From positions 3,494,075 through 3,530,470 of the forward strand of contig BFEA01000010.1 of NCBI GenBank assembly GCA_003427395.1: a stretch of 36,396 bases of DNA. The letters are read 5' to 3'. Position 1 is the stretch's first letter. Every line of letters starts with the position of its first letter. Origin of the DNA: Chara braunii. Its lineage: Eukaryota > Streptophyta > Charophyceae > Charales > Characeae. This document shows, one piece after another, positions 1-11,071 of this stretch. The position numbers and the translations under genes are program-made. The notes below the pieces were generated by a model. It had not been told where the DNA came from. It worked only from the letters and a program-made list of their open reading frames with translations, and made no database searches.

Positions 1-759
1 GGCTGATTTCAACCGCGCGATCTCGAAGATCGCACGACCGAAAATCGGCCGTACCCCTTGTCTAATCGCGGGGAGATAGGCCGGTAGTGATTTAATCAGT
101 TTCGATCCCCATGTCTGCGGGGTAACAATCTGGCGACGGTACCTACTGGGCTAGCTCCTTTTCACATCAGAAAAGGAGCAGCCCTTTTATATGAAGGGCT
201 TCCAATGCCCAGCAGGTCCCTTCCTGGTGCCTAGCAGGCTACGCCTGCTAAGCCGGCCTATTACCGCGGCTGGCAGGCGAGGCCGGCAGCCAACGGCCTC
301 AACGGCTGCCCTATCCAGCTGGCCTCAACGCCTTTGCCTCCGAGTCCCCGGCACATAAGCCCTATGGACCCTAAACCGTTCCTCCACGCCTCGATCCTAT
401 CTCGTCGCGGCGTCCCCTTTTTGACCCGCTTAGGCCCTGAATCGCGCGGCTTAACAGCCTCGCGACCTTATTATAAGTAGACTAGGTTTAACTTCAGTTT
501 TCTCACGATCGCACACCAGCGCGGCCTCTTCGGAACCCGTGGACGACAGTGCAAACCCCCGTTATCCCGCACGGATGTTGGTGTCGTCCTGCGTCGACGG
601 TCAGGTTCAAAAAGTTCAAGTCTTTCTGTCATAGCGTTGGTCTGGATAAACTCTGGCAACATCAATCTCATCAAGTTGTCTAATTAAGTGAAAAGGTCAG
701 ATAGCGTCCGACGTTGAAAAACACGGGCAGATACCCTTGTCAGGGTTTTTGCCCCGACA
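1..759 (-). repeat. Long interspersed repeat, copy 1 (cut by window edge)
   Basis: This segment is repeated in the same orientation at 15223-15968, at roughly 90% identity by eye with small indels. On the minus strand it starts TGTCGGGGCA, preceded by no obvious gene. An imperfect hairpin lies at 725-754, a TATA-like stretch at 467-477, and a tRNA-like A-box arm at about 148-158. A minus-strand frame from about 674 has its first ~25 codons conserved in copy 2, then is broken by a 2-nt indel. The TG start would suit an LTR; the tRNA-like module would suit a SINE. The left end lies outside the window, so class and target duplication cannot be settled. Confidence 0.85.
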
Positions 760-948
760 ACATTCCCGGGCCCCATTGAACGACTTCCATGTCCTTCACG
801 TGGGGGGTGTTCTTCTTATATTAAATCTTGCAGATACTTATCTTAGTATCCTTTAATCTTAATAAAATCATAGATACTATAACAGGGGATATCCGAAAAA
901 ACGGACCCCTTGCTATTAAACGAGTTATGCCCTCGAAGCCAAAGTTCA

Positions 949-1150
949 CCATCATTCTGCATTCATCGGATTAGTACCAGATTCAGCCCCTTGAAGCCCA
1001 AAATTTTGAACTCAGGCCCAGATTCAGCCCCTGGAAGCCCAAAATTTACAATCATTCTGCATTTATCGGTTGGGTACCAGATTCGGTCCCTGGAAGCCCA
1101 AAATTTTGAAACTCAGGCCCAGATTCAGCCCTTGGAAGCCCAAATTTGAA
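949..1150 (+). repeat. 100-bp tandem dimer
   Basis: The block beginning ATCATTCTGC at 951 recurs at 1051. Each 100-bp unit itself holds two ~40-bp sub-repeats containing GGAAGCCCAAAATTT. The unit length is not a multiple of three, so the small ORF across it is unlikely to be a gene. Confidence 0.85.
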
Positions 1151-2463
1151 AGGACTTAGTTTTCATGGTTCTGGCTAACAAAATTCATTTGGTTGGAAAA
1201 CATTATTTTAATCATCTGGGCAAGCAACCATCACCGCCGGGAATTTTACCCGGGTCTCTCATGTCCATGGGGATGCATCCACAACACCTCAACACACTCA
1301 CGTGTTGCCAGAAGTTTAACCTGGACCTCCCACGTAACACAAGGATACTCGTACTATACTACAGTCACGGTTGTCGGGGATGATAATAGCAAGGCTCCGA
1401 CTTTCCACCATCCCTTCTGGAAGTCCCGTATTAACCTTCAGCTAGTTCCCTGAATGAGTCAGGAATAACCTCTTACAAGCCTCCATTACCCAACCTATGA
1501 TAATCGTTCAGACATGATCTGAACTAGCCATTCAATACAATAACCTTTTATTTAAGTCATTTACCTGAGTTCTATAACCTATCCGATTGTGTCCTAATAC
1601 CCCCAAACTCTATGTGACTACGTCGAGGAGTGGTGTAATCCTCCATAAAGGATAACATCTCGACATCAAGCCCCGCTTTAAATTCGAGCTTCATCACATT
1701 CCCTCCGATTCCAGTATCGCAACCCTGTCAATGCCACGTCTACAGGGCGAGACAACCCCATCCCTATAGTCCTAGTTGGTCAGACGAGGATCATAAGGAC
1801 GCGGCGACCTTGCATATCACAAGGATAGACGACCAACCCCACCCCTGTGATAAGCAGCGATCGCTCCCCACCATAGGCGAGGTGTCAACAGGATTACGAC
1901 ACCATCCTCCTTTTCAGAGATAGTGTAGCCATCGCCCTTTTTCAAGGAAAATGACATCATCTCGTTGTGGACCAGGAACCAAGTTCCGGCACGAGCCTCA
2001 CTACCACCTACAAGGCTCACATCTTTCAGGAATATCAAGACACAATAAGGACTAGGTATTACATATAAACTTATTATATTTATTAAACCATGTGCCTATG
2101 GAACGAATACTAATTGTTCAGGAAGTCACATGTTTTAAAATTTTATACACATTTTACACATTAAGTCATGACCTTGCACAAATGATTCAAATCAATCCCT
2201 CACAAGCAAAACTCATTCCACATAAGAAATAAAAGAGATGTATGCTCAGAGAATCATCCTTATAAGGCTTGAAAAAATTATTATGCACATCAATTATCTT
2301 GCTCAAGAACGAAGAATAATGACAAAAATGACATTAACAAGTAATCCATCACGAGTCCATATGTATCTATCCATTGCATGGAAAATATATCTTACAAATA
2401 CTTAATCATAAAATCAAGTTAGTTAGTGGTATCAATGTCTGATAAGAAAAGTAAGGCATTATT
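1151..2463. other. No recognisable gene; 3' flank of retroelement 1
   Basis: This stretch follows the integrase stop of the minus-strand element. A 73-codon minus frame (2038-1817) looks weakly coding but matches nothing I know. No copy of the LTR sequence seen at 8849-9215 is present, so the element's 3' LTR is missing, diverged, or represented by the repeat at 1-759. Confidence 0.5.
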
Positions 2464-2667
2464 TTAACCCCTATGAACAAACTTCTTCAAGCGTGAGCTT
2501 GAAACCCAATCTCGCCCACGTGCTCCATCCATCTCCTCAATCTCGTATGCTCCGTGCTCTGTTTTCTTAATGATACGGTACAGTCCCATCCATCGATTAT
2601 CTAATTTTCTCGACCACTGCTTTTCAAGAGAAGAGTCATAGAGGAGGACAATATCCCCAACTTCCAA
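2464..2667 (-). pseudogene. Retroelement 1 integrase C-terminal (GPY/F-like) module
   Basis: This 67-residue frame begins VGDIVLLYDSSLEKQW and continues with RKLDNRWMGLYRI. That matches the small beta-rich module that follows the catalytic core in Ty3/Gypsy integrases and helps bind DNA. It ends SSRLKKFVHRG at the final stop of the element. It lies one frame away from the core domain just upstream, so a frameshift near 2670-2690 separates them. No chromodomain can be seen after it. Confidence 0.8.
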
Positions 2668-3343
2668 TGGTTCCTTTCTAACATGGGTTGCTTATCCCAT
2701 CTAACTTTGTATGCCCGTCTGCTGTCCGCAGTTGACGCCGTGACCTCTACAACTCTTTCTTCAGTAACTTTAATCTGTCTGGCTCTCAGGTCCAGCAACT
2801 CTTCTGTAGAAAGCATGACCTTCATATCCTGTTTTTGCCATGTAGTCAGGAAACTCTCGATTGGAAATGTAGAATGTCGCCCAAACCATAACGTAACCGG
2901 AGCATACCCAGTAGTCCGTTTTACGGTTATGTTTTCAACAAATATGGCAGCTCTGAGATAGACGGGCCATGCTGACGGATTGCCAGCACACCATTTGGCT
3001 AGCAAATTAGTCAAGGTGGCGTGCCCACGTTCGACCGGAGCATTAGCCTGGGGATGTGCTCTAGTGGTGTAACTATAGTTCACTCCCAGTCTTTTGATAA
3101 GAGCCTGAACGTCTTCTACCCGAAATTCACCTCCTCGATCCATCACAAATTTGCGAACGAATGGGTACCGAAGGTAAAACTCTTCGATACACTCCGCCAA
3201 AATCTTTCCAGTTTGCTCACGGATTGCACGCCCATCAACAACCCTGTAAGATTGTCTCTCGCATCAAAAATGTATCTGTACCCATTAAGTCCGGGTGGCA
3301 TAACGACCAGGTCGAGGTGCACAACCGCACCTGGAACAACCAC
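2601..3343 (-). pseudogene. Retroelement 1 integrase catalytic core (DDE)
   Basis: Two frames (3343-3143 and 3200-2601) together encode a Gypsy integrase core, which joins retroelement cDNA to the host chromosome. The first Asp sits in VVHLDLVVMPPG, the second in KFVMDRGGEF, and the Glu in ANAPVERGHATL. Spacing and flanks such as TTRAHPQANAP fit the D,D35E pattern. A frameshift near 3190-3220 joins the two frames. A stop near 3347 separates the core from the zinc-binding domain in the same frame. All three catalytic residues survive, but the reading frame is broken. Confidence 0.9.
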
Positions 3344-3346
3344 ATA

Positions 3347-4720
3347 TCATGGATTAAGTGGCTCAGCATAGCGGAGATTCGAACGTTTCTGACAGGGGAC
3401 GCATGAGTTGCAGAACTCTGCCACCATCTTACCCATACCATCCCAAAAATAGAGATGTTGAATTTTTCTTAATGTCACTCGAGCAGATCGATGTCCACAC
3501 CCCACTCCATCATGTAGGGCCGCAATCACATCCAACTGTTGGGGAACCCCACACACCACTCTCTTTGGCGTACCATCGTCAGACTTTTTGAAGAGATGCC
3601 CCTGTCGAACGACAAAACCCTTTGCCTTTTCTCTTATTTCTGGCTCTATCTCTGCCTCATGCAAGTCCCCATTCAACCAAAGCCCAATCTTCTTATAAGT
3701 CTCATCATATTCCTCCTCACGAAAGGCTTCTTTGATCTCACTGCCTTCCCCTTCTTCCAACATTAACTTACCGTGATCTTCCTGTATCAACGAATTAACA
3801 AGAAACACCATTCCCCCAAAAATCTTGAGGACTTCGTCGCCTTGCTCATGCCCCCCTTCAATCGTAAGAGGTTCTTCCGAAAGTTGTACTGGGTCAGACA
3901 ACGCCAACCTCATCATCCGCTCAGCAGACCGTTCACCCCAAGGATCCTCCTCAAAAAAGGGTTCCCTCATCACCAGCTCTGCACACTTTTGATAATAACT
4001 CGACGAACTCCAGATAGACTTTCCAGGTCGGGACGACGCATTACTGATGTATCCCCAAACATTGATACTTAATCGCTGCTCGTCCGCCTCCAGAAACCCA
4101 TCCACAGGGACCGAGTCTTCTGCCTGATCTTTCGAGGAGTCCCACTCGATCCGACTCAGTCCGTCGGCTCGATTTTGTGTTCCCACAATACGCTCTATCT
4201 CCAAATCGAACATGCAGATATAGATCAACCATCCAGCAATAGTTGGATCCGAGGGAGAATAATTCTTCAATGACTGCGCAAGGGAGGTCGGATCAACCCG
4301 CAGGACGAACCGTTTTCCACATACGTAGTTTCGGAAGATCCTGAAGCAATGAAGCACTGCAAGGGTTTCCTTCTTAAATTGGGAATACTTCCGTTCCACC
4401 TTATTCAGCGTTCGACTTTCAAATCTCAATGGCCTTTCTCGCCCTTCTCCATCCTTTTGGATGAGGACTCCACCCAATGCTGTGGGGCCTGCATCCGTTT
4501 CAACCACAAAGGGCCGATTCGGGTCATTGTCAAAGCACGGAACCCCCAGGATCAATCCTCCTCGGAATTGTGCCTTGATGTCGTCAACAACCATCTGCTG
4601 CTTTGGACCCCATTCCCATTCCTGATTTTTACGCACCAACTTCAGTAGGTGCTCCACCCTTGCGGCGAACTTGCGAATGAAGATGCGCCAAAATCCGCAA
4701 GTCCCCAAAAAACTGCGCAC
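3347..4720 (-). pseudogene. Retroelement 1 RNase H, linker and integrase zinc domain
   Basis: At 457 codons this is the longest open stretch of pol. It starts inside the RT-RNase H connection (FLGTCGFWRIFIRKFA). RNase H residues are visible: the first Asp in VVETDAGPTALGGVL, Glu in QFKKETLAVLHCF, Asp in VLRVDPTSL (usually TDH), and the last Asp in NRADGLSRI. A long acidic linker follows. The C-terminus holds an HHCC zinc-binding domain with HDGVGCGH and CNSCVPC. RNase H degrades the RNA strand during reverse transcription. The start given is only the first Met after a frameshift near 4745, not a natural start. Confidence 0.9.
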
Positions 4721-5678
4721 ATCAGTGATGGACTTAAGCGGGGTCGGCCATTCCAGAATCTTGTTTGCTTCTTGGAATCTGGCCGACGACCCTTCTCATT
4801 GCACAAGAAGCCCAAGATAGTTGCCTCACGCATACAATGCCGAGATTTGACACCGTTGGCGGTGAGGTTGTACTCCTTTAACTTGGACAGGACCTTCTCC
4901 ACGTTACGAACGTGCTCCCAAACAAACTTTCGAGCCCCTGGCAGCACCTCCGTCTCATCCTTCACGCGCGGCCCAGGTATGGCCAAGTCATCGATATAAG
5001 GTGAGGTCACGTCCGGAGAAAGTGGCTGCATGACTCTTATCATATATCTCTGAACAATTGCTACGACGTTCGTCCATCCTTGAAGCGCCGCACACATATG
5101 AATTAATCCCCTCGGCGTATGCATGACCGTCATCGGCCTGTCTGCCGAGTAGAGAGGGAATTGATCATATCCTGAGTACAAATCAATGAGAGTGATGATA
5201 GGTATGCCTGCGCATGACTCAGACAGCTGATCGGCATGTGGAAGTCCTCCGGCATCACGAACCGTTACTGAGTTCAACTTCTGCAAATTTTCACCCATCG
5301 CAATACGCCATTTCGCTTGATGAATCAAAACCGAGGGGATGCATATGGCCCATATGAGTAATCCGCGACCTTTGTCCGAATCTTACCATCCAAATATTCA
5401 ACGACTCTACGACGATCATCCGGATTTGGATAACGCGGACCTCGTATGTTCCACGGCTCGTGAGGTACCGTATGAACCCTGATCATTGGAATTAGGTCAA
5501 CATCAAGCCTCCCTCGCTCATCATCATCGAAGACATAAGCCAGATGGGTTTTCTTCATGATGCTAATAAGGAAGTCCACCTCCTTCTCAGTAAGAGACCC
5601 TTCCTCTCCAACGATCATATTCTTAATCCTTTCCTCCGTCAATCGACATGGCGTCTTCGTACTCTTTTCTTTCCTCAT
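4642..5678 (-). pseudogene. Retroelement 1 reverse transcriptase, frameshifted
   Basis: Two overlapping frames (5678-5325 and 5328-4642) encode a Ty3/Gypsy RT. The N-terminal part has VHTVPHEPWNIRG and YASPRF. The second has LIDLYSGYDQFPL and MHTPRGLIHM, then the catalytic YIDD at 4998-4987 and TILGFLCNEKGRR. A TGA at 5327-5325 stands where the second element has Cys. A frameshift follows near 5290 and another near 4745, after which the frame reads SPSLMCAVFW nonsense. The YIDD box is intact, but no continuous protein can be made. Confidence 0.92.
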
Positions 5679-5728
5679 CCTGATTCATTCTCTCTCCTCT
5701 TTATAGTACACTTCCTCCTCTTGCGTGA

Positions 5729-6184
5729 TCAAGACGGGCACTGACCGAGCTTTCTCGCCTGCTCTCTTGTACTTACGTTCCGCTCCAACTCCAAGTCGTC
5801 CACCTCTAAAAAAGACCCTTGCTTGGCTTCTGGCTCCGCCAATGCATCACCCTCAGAAGACCTGTCGGGCCGATAGGTAAGATACATCCTACCAGTCCGG
5901 CCTTCTCCTGCCACAATCTCTGTCAATGTTTGGACCAACTTGGGATCCACAGACCAGTCTGTCGCAACGAACTCGATTGCTTGAGAGATGTTGGGTAGAG
6001 CAAGAGAAAATTCCTGGGGATCACTCTCTTCTCCGAGGGATTCCTTCTCCCTTCTGAATCTTTCGGATTCCGTGAAAGAGTAGGACCCTGGATTGAGTCG
6101 GTTCCTTGAGTTGGTTGGTCCCGTGTTCTCACACTTCAGCACCTCGTAATAGCCACATACGGGGTCACACAAAACTACGATCAT
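5729..6184 (-). pseudogene. Retroelement 1 protease-RT linker region
   Basis: This 151-codon frame begins MIVVLCDPVCGYYEV, in frame with the protease and separated from it by one TGA at 6221-6223. Element 2 has the same region (MFVILCDLACGNFEV at 28970 onward), which shows that it is a conserved part of the polyprotein. Its middle carries PNISQAIEFVATDW and TYRPDRSS. I know no enzymatic domain here. The frame ends at 5729 and a frameshift leads into the RT. Confidence 0.75.
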
Positions 6185-6220
6185 AGTACCATCGTGCTTG
6201 TTAAAGATGATGGATTCTGA

Positions 6221-6496
6221 TCAACATAGAAAAGCTCTGCCCAGCAACACGGCATGCTCAACCCTGGGTAGCACATACAAATAAGAACGGACTTTGACTT
6301 TACCAACCTGTACCGTCACGTCACTCGCTGTTCCGCAAAAGGGAGTTATCCCACTTGCAACCACCAGAAATCCTGTATCCGCTCGATTGATGTTCACTCC
6401 TGCCCCCATGACTTCTCTTTCACGTATGATGTTCATTTCAGCCCCATCNTCGATGAGAGCCGAGTATTCGCACGGCCCAACTTGCACCTTCAACAA
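6221..6496 (-). pseudogene. Retroelement 1 aspartic protease
   Basis: About 91 residues match a retropepsin, which cuts the Gag-Pol polyprotein. The active-site loop reads ALI-X-DGAEMN. X is an undetermined GAN codon (base N at 6449), so it could be Asp or Glu, and the usual Thr/Ser is replaced by Asp. The C-terminal flap-side strand VEHAVLLGRAFL matches element 2. The in-frame TGA at 6515-6517 lies just upstream, where element 2 has Trp. The Asp-Asp-Gly triad is unusual and may be decay. Confidence 0.82.
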
Positions 6497-6514
6497 CCCA
6501 GTCGCTACACAGTG

Positions 6515-7150
6515 TCAGTCAATTTTTGTCCTAGGCGGAGCCCAACTAATCTCTTGAGGAAAGATACCACTCATCTTAACCGTCATCACCTTTTTCCTTG
6601 ACAGTCGGTGTCTGAACTCCTCTCGGATTTTGGGCGACGCGGCCAAGAACTCCTTGAGCGTGAACAAATCGCGCTGACTCTCCAAAATCCGGTCCACGAT
6701 CTGCTCAATATCTAGCCCTTGCTCCACTGGAATTGTGTAAACTTGCTTCTTCTTCTTCAATTCTCCTTCCCCAACGTCGGCCTTGCCCGTTTCTGGCTCC
6801 CTCTCCATGGCTCGTTGTTTGGCCTGCCTCTCATCTTCGACTCGCAGCAATTCATCCTCCTCGCCATCGTCTTCTTCAATCGAAATCGTCTCGGTTTCCC
6901 AAGGCTGACTTGACCCTTCTTCCGGTGCTGCCCTTCGCCGCGACGGCCTTCGAGCCCTCCGAGTTTGTGGGAGACCAGCTGTGGCAGGTCGCTTGAAAGC
7001 AGGACGGGACAAGATTGTGGTGGTCATCAAACGCCCTGCCGACGACGATCCAGACTGTGATGCGGTACCATCAGTAAGACCTCCTTGGCCGTCTCTGTCC
7101 CATCCTCCAAACAAAAAGACTTGGGGAAACCCGGGCCATTCTTCGTTCAT
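6515..7150 (-). pseudogene. Retroelement 1 Gag-protease connecting region
   Basis: This 211-codon frame is in phase with Gag, separated by stops at 7214-7216 and near 7160. It is low complexity and charged (ISIEEDDGEEDELLRVEDE), then becomes globular before the protease: DIEQIVDRILESQRDLF and LSRKKVMTVKMSGIF. Element 2 has a matching block (VDLEGLVNKLLEDHNEL, LSRQRVASVRMGDLI). Both end with a motif just before the protease. It is probably the Gag C-terminal/protease spacer of a single-frame Gag-Pol. Confidence 0.75.
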
Positions 7151-7213
7151 GTCGGCGCATATTTAAACAAAAGCTTCCCTGCATCGAGTCATTTTTCTGA
7201 CCACTGCTTGAGC

Positions 7214-8617
7214 TCACTGCAGTATCTCTTCCTGCTCTTTGCTCAACCCTTCATCTCCGGCCTTGGCATCCTCAATTTTCAATGACTCCATCGTCGCTTC
7301 CAGCTCAATCTGTTCGACTTCTTCCGGAGAAGCCAGTCGAAAGGTTGCTGGAAGATCTCGCCCCATGCGTCGGAAAGCTTCCTTTCTCATTCCTTCCTCC
7401 ACATTGGGATCGATGAGATTCCCTTCGAAGTCGTAGACCTCGCCTCGGATATTCGTATATATAACCTTATCGTTTTCATCTTTGGTAACGGTCTGACAAA
7501 ACCGTATCCCATGTCCAACTTGGCCACAATACTTGCAAAACCAATTTAGCCAATTGCCTCGGCCGACCCCATTTCCGCGGCCTCCTCCATTGCCTTGTCC
7601 TCTACCTCGACCTCGGCCTCGGCCTCCTGCCTGAGGTTGGGGTTGCTGAGGAGGGGTCTGCGCCGCCTGTTCCTGATCACTTCCTTGTCCACCTCCTCTA
7701 TTATTATTCCGCTGCTTTTTACTAGTGCCCTGGCTTCCTCGTATCTGGTTCAGGGCCTTCCATTCTGCTTTGGTCAATTTTCGAGCGGGCTCCACTTCCT
7801 CCTCATTTTCCTCTTCGCTGCTGCTACTACTCACCTCCTCCACAACGGGAGTTTTTCCCTTCATTTTTCCACCCTTTGTTTGGACCATCATCACCTGTAG
7901 CTTTAGCCTTTCCTCCTTCATATCCGCCATCATGTTCCGCTTGTCAGTCAGGTTCTTGTAAACGGCTTGATCCTTGTCCGCGCTTACCCCTTCCTTCTCA
8001 CGGTCCTCCTTTTGCTGCTTCAGGAGACGGTAAAGCATCTGGTCGAAACTTCCAGCCAATAAATCCTCCTTGATCTTTGGCCAGTCGTATCGTCCGGTCA
8101 TATCCTTCATCAGTTCTCGCTGATCAACTTTCGAAAAATTTTCAAGGAAGATGAGGCACCGATCCTTATCCGGAAGGTCGGGTACTAAGCGCGCAACCCG
8201 CTCAAACTCCGTAAGAAACTGCTTGGCCGTGCCAAACTTCCGACGACTAACCTTCCGTAAATCCGCCAGATCAAGCAGTTGATCCCCCAATTGATACTTG
8301 TCCAATAATTTGGCCTTGAAGTCCGACCAGTCGTGCGAAGCTTGTACCAACTCCGACACCTCCTCTTTGTACTCGACCATTCAATATCGCTTCACCATTT
8401 GAAGCATCTTCTCACTCGACCATTCGCAGCAACTGCCCAATTGTTCAAACTTGTCCGCCCATGCTGAGGCATTGGTGCCATCGGAGAGGGGAACTTGAAC
8501 CTTTGGCAGTTGTGCCTTCTGATTATCAGCCTCACGAATGGCTCGTGCGAGTTCCAGAATATCGTTGCGACGATCCCCTGCATTACTATTTGTGGGATCA
8601 GCATTTCCTCCCGTCAT
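7214..8617 (-). pseudogene. Retroelement 1 Gag
   Basis: Gag forms the particle and binds element RNA. The natural start is probably the ATG at 8617, 212 bases after the PBS. The N-terminal part (LSDGTNASAWADKFEQL) and the retrotransposon Gag core (DWSDFKAKLLDKYQ, LRKVSRRKFGTAKQFL) are split by one TGA at 8381-8383. Element 2 has Trp at that place. A low-complexity Q/G/R segment precedes one CCHC knuckle, CKYCGQVGHGIRFC, at 7537-7496 (residues 282-295 of the downstream part). The same frame runs on into protease, so the ancestor was a Gag-Pol fusion in one frame. Confidence 0.92.
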
Positions 8618-8828
8618 CTTGAGAGGATCAACACGACAAACTCACATGTCCAAGTGTCAAAGAGATTCCAACAATTCACTCCAAACCTTGTCTTTTTTTT
8701 TTTTTTTCCAAACATTGATAACCAGTGACTATTTTTAATCCAAACAAACAACATACAACACTTAAAATTGCTATAACCATCTTTTTCCCGAGTGTCATTC
8801 CACCAGGGACAACGGTAATTCGCCGTCA

Positions 8829-8846
8829 TCCCCGACAACGACGCCA
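8829..8846 (-). promoter_or_regulatory. Primer-binding site of retroelement 1 (tRNA-Asp type)
   Basis: On the plus strand this reads TCCCCGACAACGACGCCA, the 3' end of a plant tRNA-Asp ending in CCA, with two differences from the form I recall (TCCCCGGCAACGGCGCCA). It sits two bases inside the LTR end (TGTCG at 8849) and just ahead of gag, as a minus-strand primer site should. Confidence 0.85.
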
Positions 8847-8848
8847 CC

Positions 8849-9215
8849 TGTCGAGCGCATCGGCTCTCGCTTAAACGAGGGCCCTCCCGGCTATGTCACG
8901 CAGGAGCTAGAACAAAACAAAATCAAGAGACAACTTAGGACAATGCATAAGTGATTCCGCGAACCGCCGAGATGGACGTGGTTGCATTGTCCCTTTGCAT
9001 CTCTAGCCGGGTGCGCCAGCTGTACATCCCGTGGTCCCCTACGACAGGATAGGTTTTCGCGGGGCACAACTTACTTTCCCTGAGGGGCTGTCACCACCCT
9101 CAGGGGCATATCCCTACAGAGCTACTGACCCACGTGCGAAAGCTTTTACATGCAATTGCAGAGGTAGGTCAGCTGAGGGCGTTTGCTCGTTCGCTGAAGT
9201 ATAGGTACGCTTGGT
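8849..9215 (-). repeat. 3' portion of the 5' LTR of retroelement 1
   Basis: On the minus strand this ends ...CGACA directly before the PBS, giving the CA end expected of an LTR. An ~85-bp block (9105-9189) matches the corresponding LTR part of element 2 at 23381-23465, including TTGCATGTAAAAGC and CACGTGGGTCAGTAGCTC. A second conserved core is CCTGTCGTAGGG. The outer (5') boundary of this LTR could not be found. Confidence 0.75.
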
Positions 9216-9992
9216 TAACGCCAAGTGGACCCGAACGTTGTCCGTTTCCGATGGCGCTGATCTCCTCGGTACGAACGAGCGTCGGTCGACTAGGACAGCC
9301 TCGACCAAACGTGAACCCCATCATATAATCCTAGTCCCTTTATGATCCCTTGCTCATAAAATAAATAAAGTACATTTCGACTCGATGAGATGGCCTGCCA
9401 AGGTTATCATTTCCTGCCTATGTGACCGACGAGGCAGTTGCACTGCCGTTGAAAGACGGGAGATCCGTCGCGCACAACTTTTACAATTAAATACCGCCGG
9501 TACCATGCAGATCAAAAAGTGATTTGGCTCCTGGTCGAGGTTTGAATTTCCGGTTTGACCATATTGTCGTACCGCATGCATCTGCTTGGAGGAGTGGACG
9601 ACAATTTTGTTCGTCGCTTTGTCCTCCTAGGCAATAATTACTCTCTCTGGTCCACGAACGACGAAGTACCCATCCTCAACACCAGATACTCGGCATGGGA
9701 ATGTTTCGTTTCCTGATACTTCGCCCTCGCCCTTTGGCTCAACATCTTTTCAGGTGTTCGACCTTCACTTTATCTGGCTTATCGTTAGGTGCTCGATTAC
9801 CCCTCAATGCCTAAGCATGATAGTGCTATCATCGGGGCAATCTAGATACGATCCATCTGGTTGGCCTACCTACGCAAAATTGTTTTTTTTTATTTTTTAT
9901 TTTTTTTTATTATTATTACCNTTGTAGAGTCACAAAGATATGGCCTTACAAAAAGAACAACTTACCAATGCACCGGACTCGAGAGGGTGCGC
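9216..9992. other. Unassigned spacer, possibly LTR U3 or decayed coding
   Basis: No complete gene is seen. On the minus strand a short in-frame patch at about 9735-9620 (VEDGYFVVRGPERVII) looks coding-like but is broken by stops. A T-rich run lies at 9883-9919. Isolated undetermined bases occur at 9921 and, in the next ORF, at 10021, 10040, 10097-10098, 10149 and 10166. Confidence 0.4.
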
Positions 9993-10550
9993 TCAGCCAG
10001 GATTAACCTGTTGGCCCTCANGGGCCTCAGCCTCTATCCNGTCGAGTCGCGTAAGCTCCTCGTCATCAAAAGTCAAGGTGGAGACGCGTCCACCCCNNGA
10101 GACTCGAACCTTCCGCGTATCATAGAGGGAAGCCATCCGTGAGGCGAGNTTCCAGACTATGGCGCNGAACGGCTGACGCATCCGAAACAGGTGTGTGGTC
10201 GTGGTGTCCTTAATCCGGATGACGCCGTAGCGCTCCGCGGATAGGGTAATTTTGACGCTCACAATGACCCGAGAGAGGCATTGAAGGTTGCTCGCGCGAT
10301 GGAAGTACAAGGTATATCCATGAACTTCGTCCGGAAGTCGGGCCATATTGGCCCGAACATCCGCGCGCGAGTTGGGAAATAATCCCTGCCCATCACTGAG
10401 CAGGCCGATAAAACCAATCCACCGCGTGGGCGCTCCATCTCGAACCAGTAATATTCGCTCCGCTCGCCAGATCAGCTCCTCGTCCGTAGTGTCGCGAATC
10501 AGTACGTATCTGGCCTGAGTGAAGTCCCGCCGTCCGTTGGGCATCTGCAT
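9993..10550 (-). pseudogene. Accessory ORF, second part (unknown family)
   Basis: A 185-codon frame with balanced composition that looks like a real globular protein. I cannot name its family. Motifs include RRDFTQARYVLIRD, DEVHGYTLYFHRAS, SLYDTRKVRV and GGRVSTLTFDDEEL. By eye these line up in order with the duplicated pre-gag domain of element 2: AEFTYPTRYIKTT, SEVVYRLYLEM, ISSLFGMVRS and HGDWVLVEEIL. Several undetermined bases interrupt it. It is one frame away from the ORF just upstream, so the two probably formed one protein. It lies upstream of the LTR of element 1 in the same orientation, so its link to that element is not proven. Confidence 0.55.
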
Positions 10551-10567
10551 ACCGAAGAAGCCACCTG

Positions 10568-11071
10568 TTAGAAGAGGCGCTCGTAAATTTCACAAGCCTC
10601 GTCATAAAACGTGGTGACGTCGAAACGTTCCGAGCGAATGATATTAAATTTATTCGCTCGGATCCGTCTCGCATGATGAACGAGGCCGAACGGACCATGC
10701 AAATCGTTCAAATGAAGTACAATATGGAGGAACATCCCTCTAACCTCAGGAATGTTCTCTACTTCTGGATAGTCCTCGTGAACCACAACTAAGTTCATGC
10801 CTCCATAATCTCGTGATGGATTAGGAGGCGCAAAGTCATATCGTACTATATGTTGGCCTGGCTCGACCAAGAAAATATAACTCCGCGGTGGTTTCCTCGC
10901 GCTCCCTTCCCAGAATCGTGGCACGTCCCGTTCCGAGTAAACCTGTAGAGGGTTGTACACCAGCCTTCCCTTCCGTGTCATGCCGGAGTGGGATCGTGTC
11001 GGCACCGCTAACCAATTAGCCGCCGCCTCGCGTGTGCCAAACAATCGGAGAATCACTTTCTCCGCAAGCAT
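10568..11071 (-). pseudogene. Accessory ORF, first part (unknown family)
   Basis: A 167-codon frame ending 18 bases before the next ORF starts. Its residues SYIFLVEPGQHIVRYDF resemble the domain start in element 2 (SFLIILPEPKEGGVKM). RANKFNIIRSERFDVTT resembles PVSKYVLIVGMTLDTF. The N-terminal VILRLFGTREAAANW resembles the end of the same domain (ISSLFGMVRSFW), which suggests the original protein had two tandem domains here too. No catalytic motif, signal peptide or membrane segment can be seen. Family and function are unknown. The similarity is a by-eye judgement. Confidence 0.5.

Noticed and set aside
1368-1384. TTGTCGGGGATGA, similar to part of the element 1 PBS, as a second PBS
   Set aside because: The tRNA CCA-complement TGG end is missing, no LTR end precedes it, and the strand is wrong for element 1.
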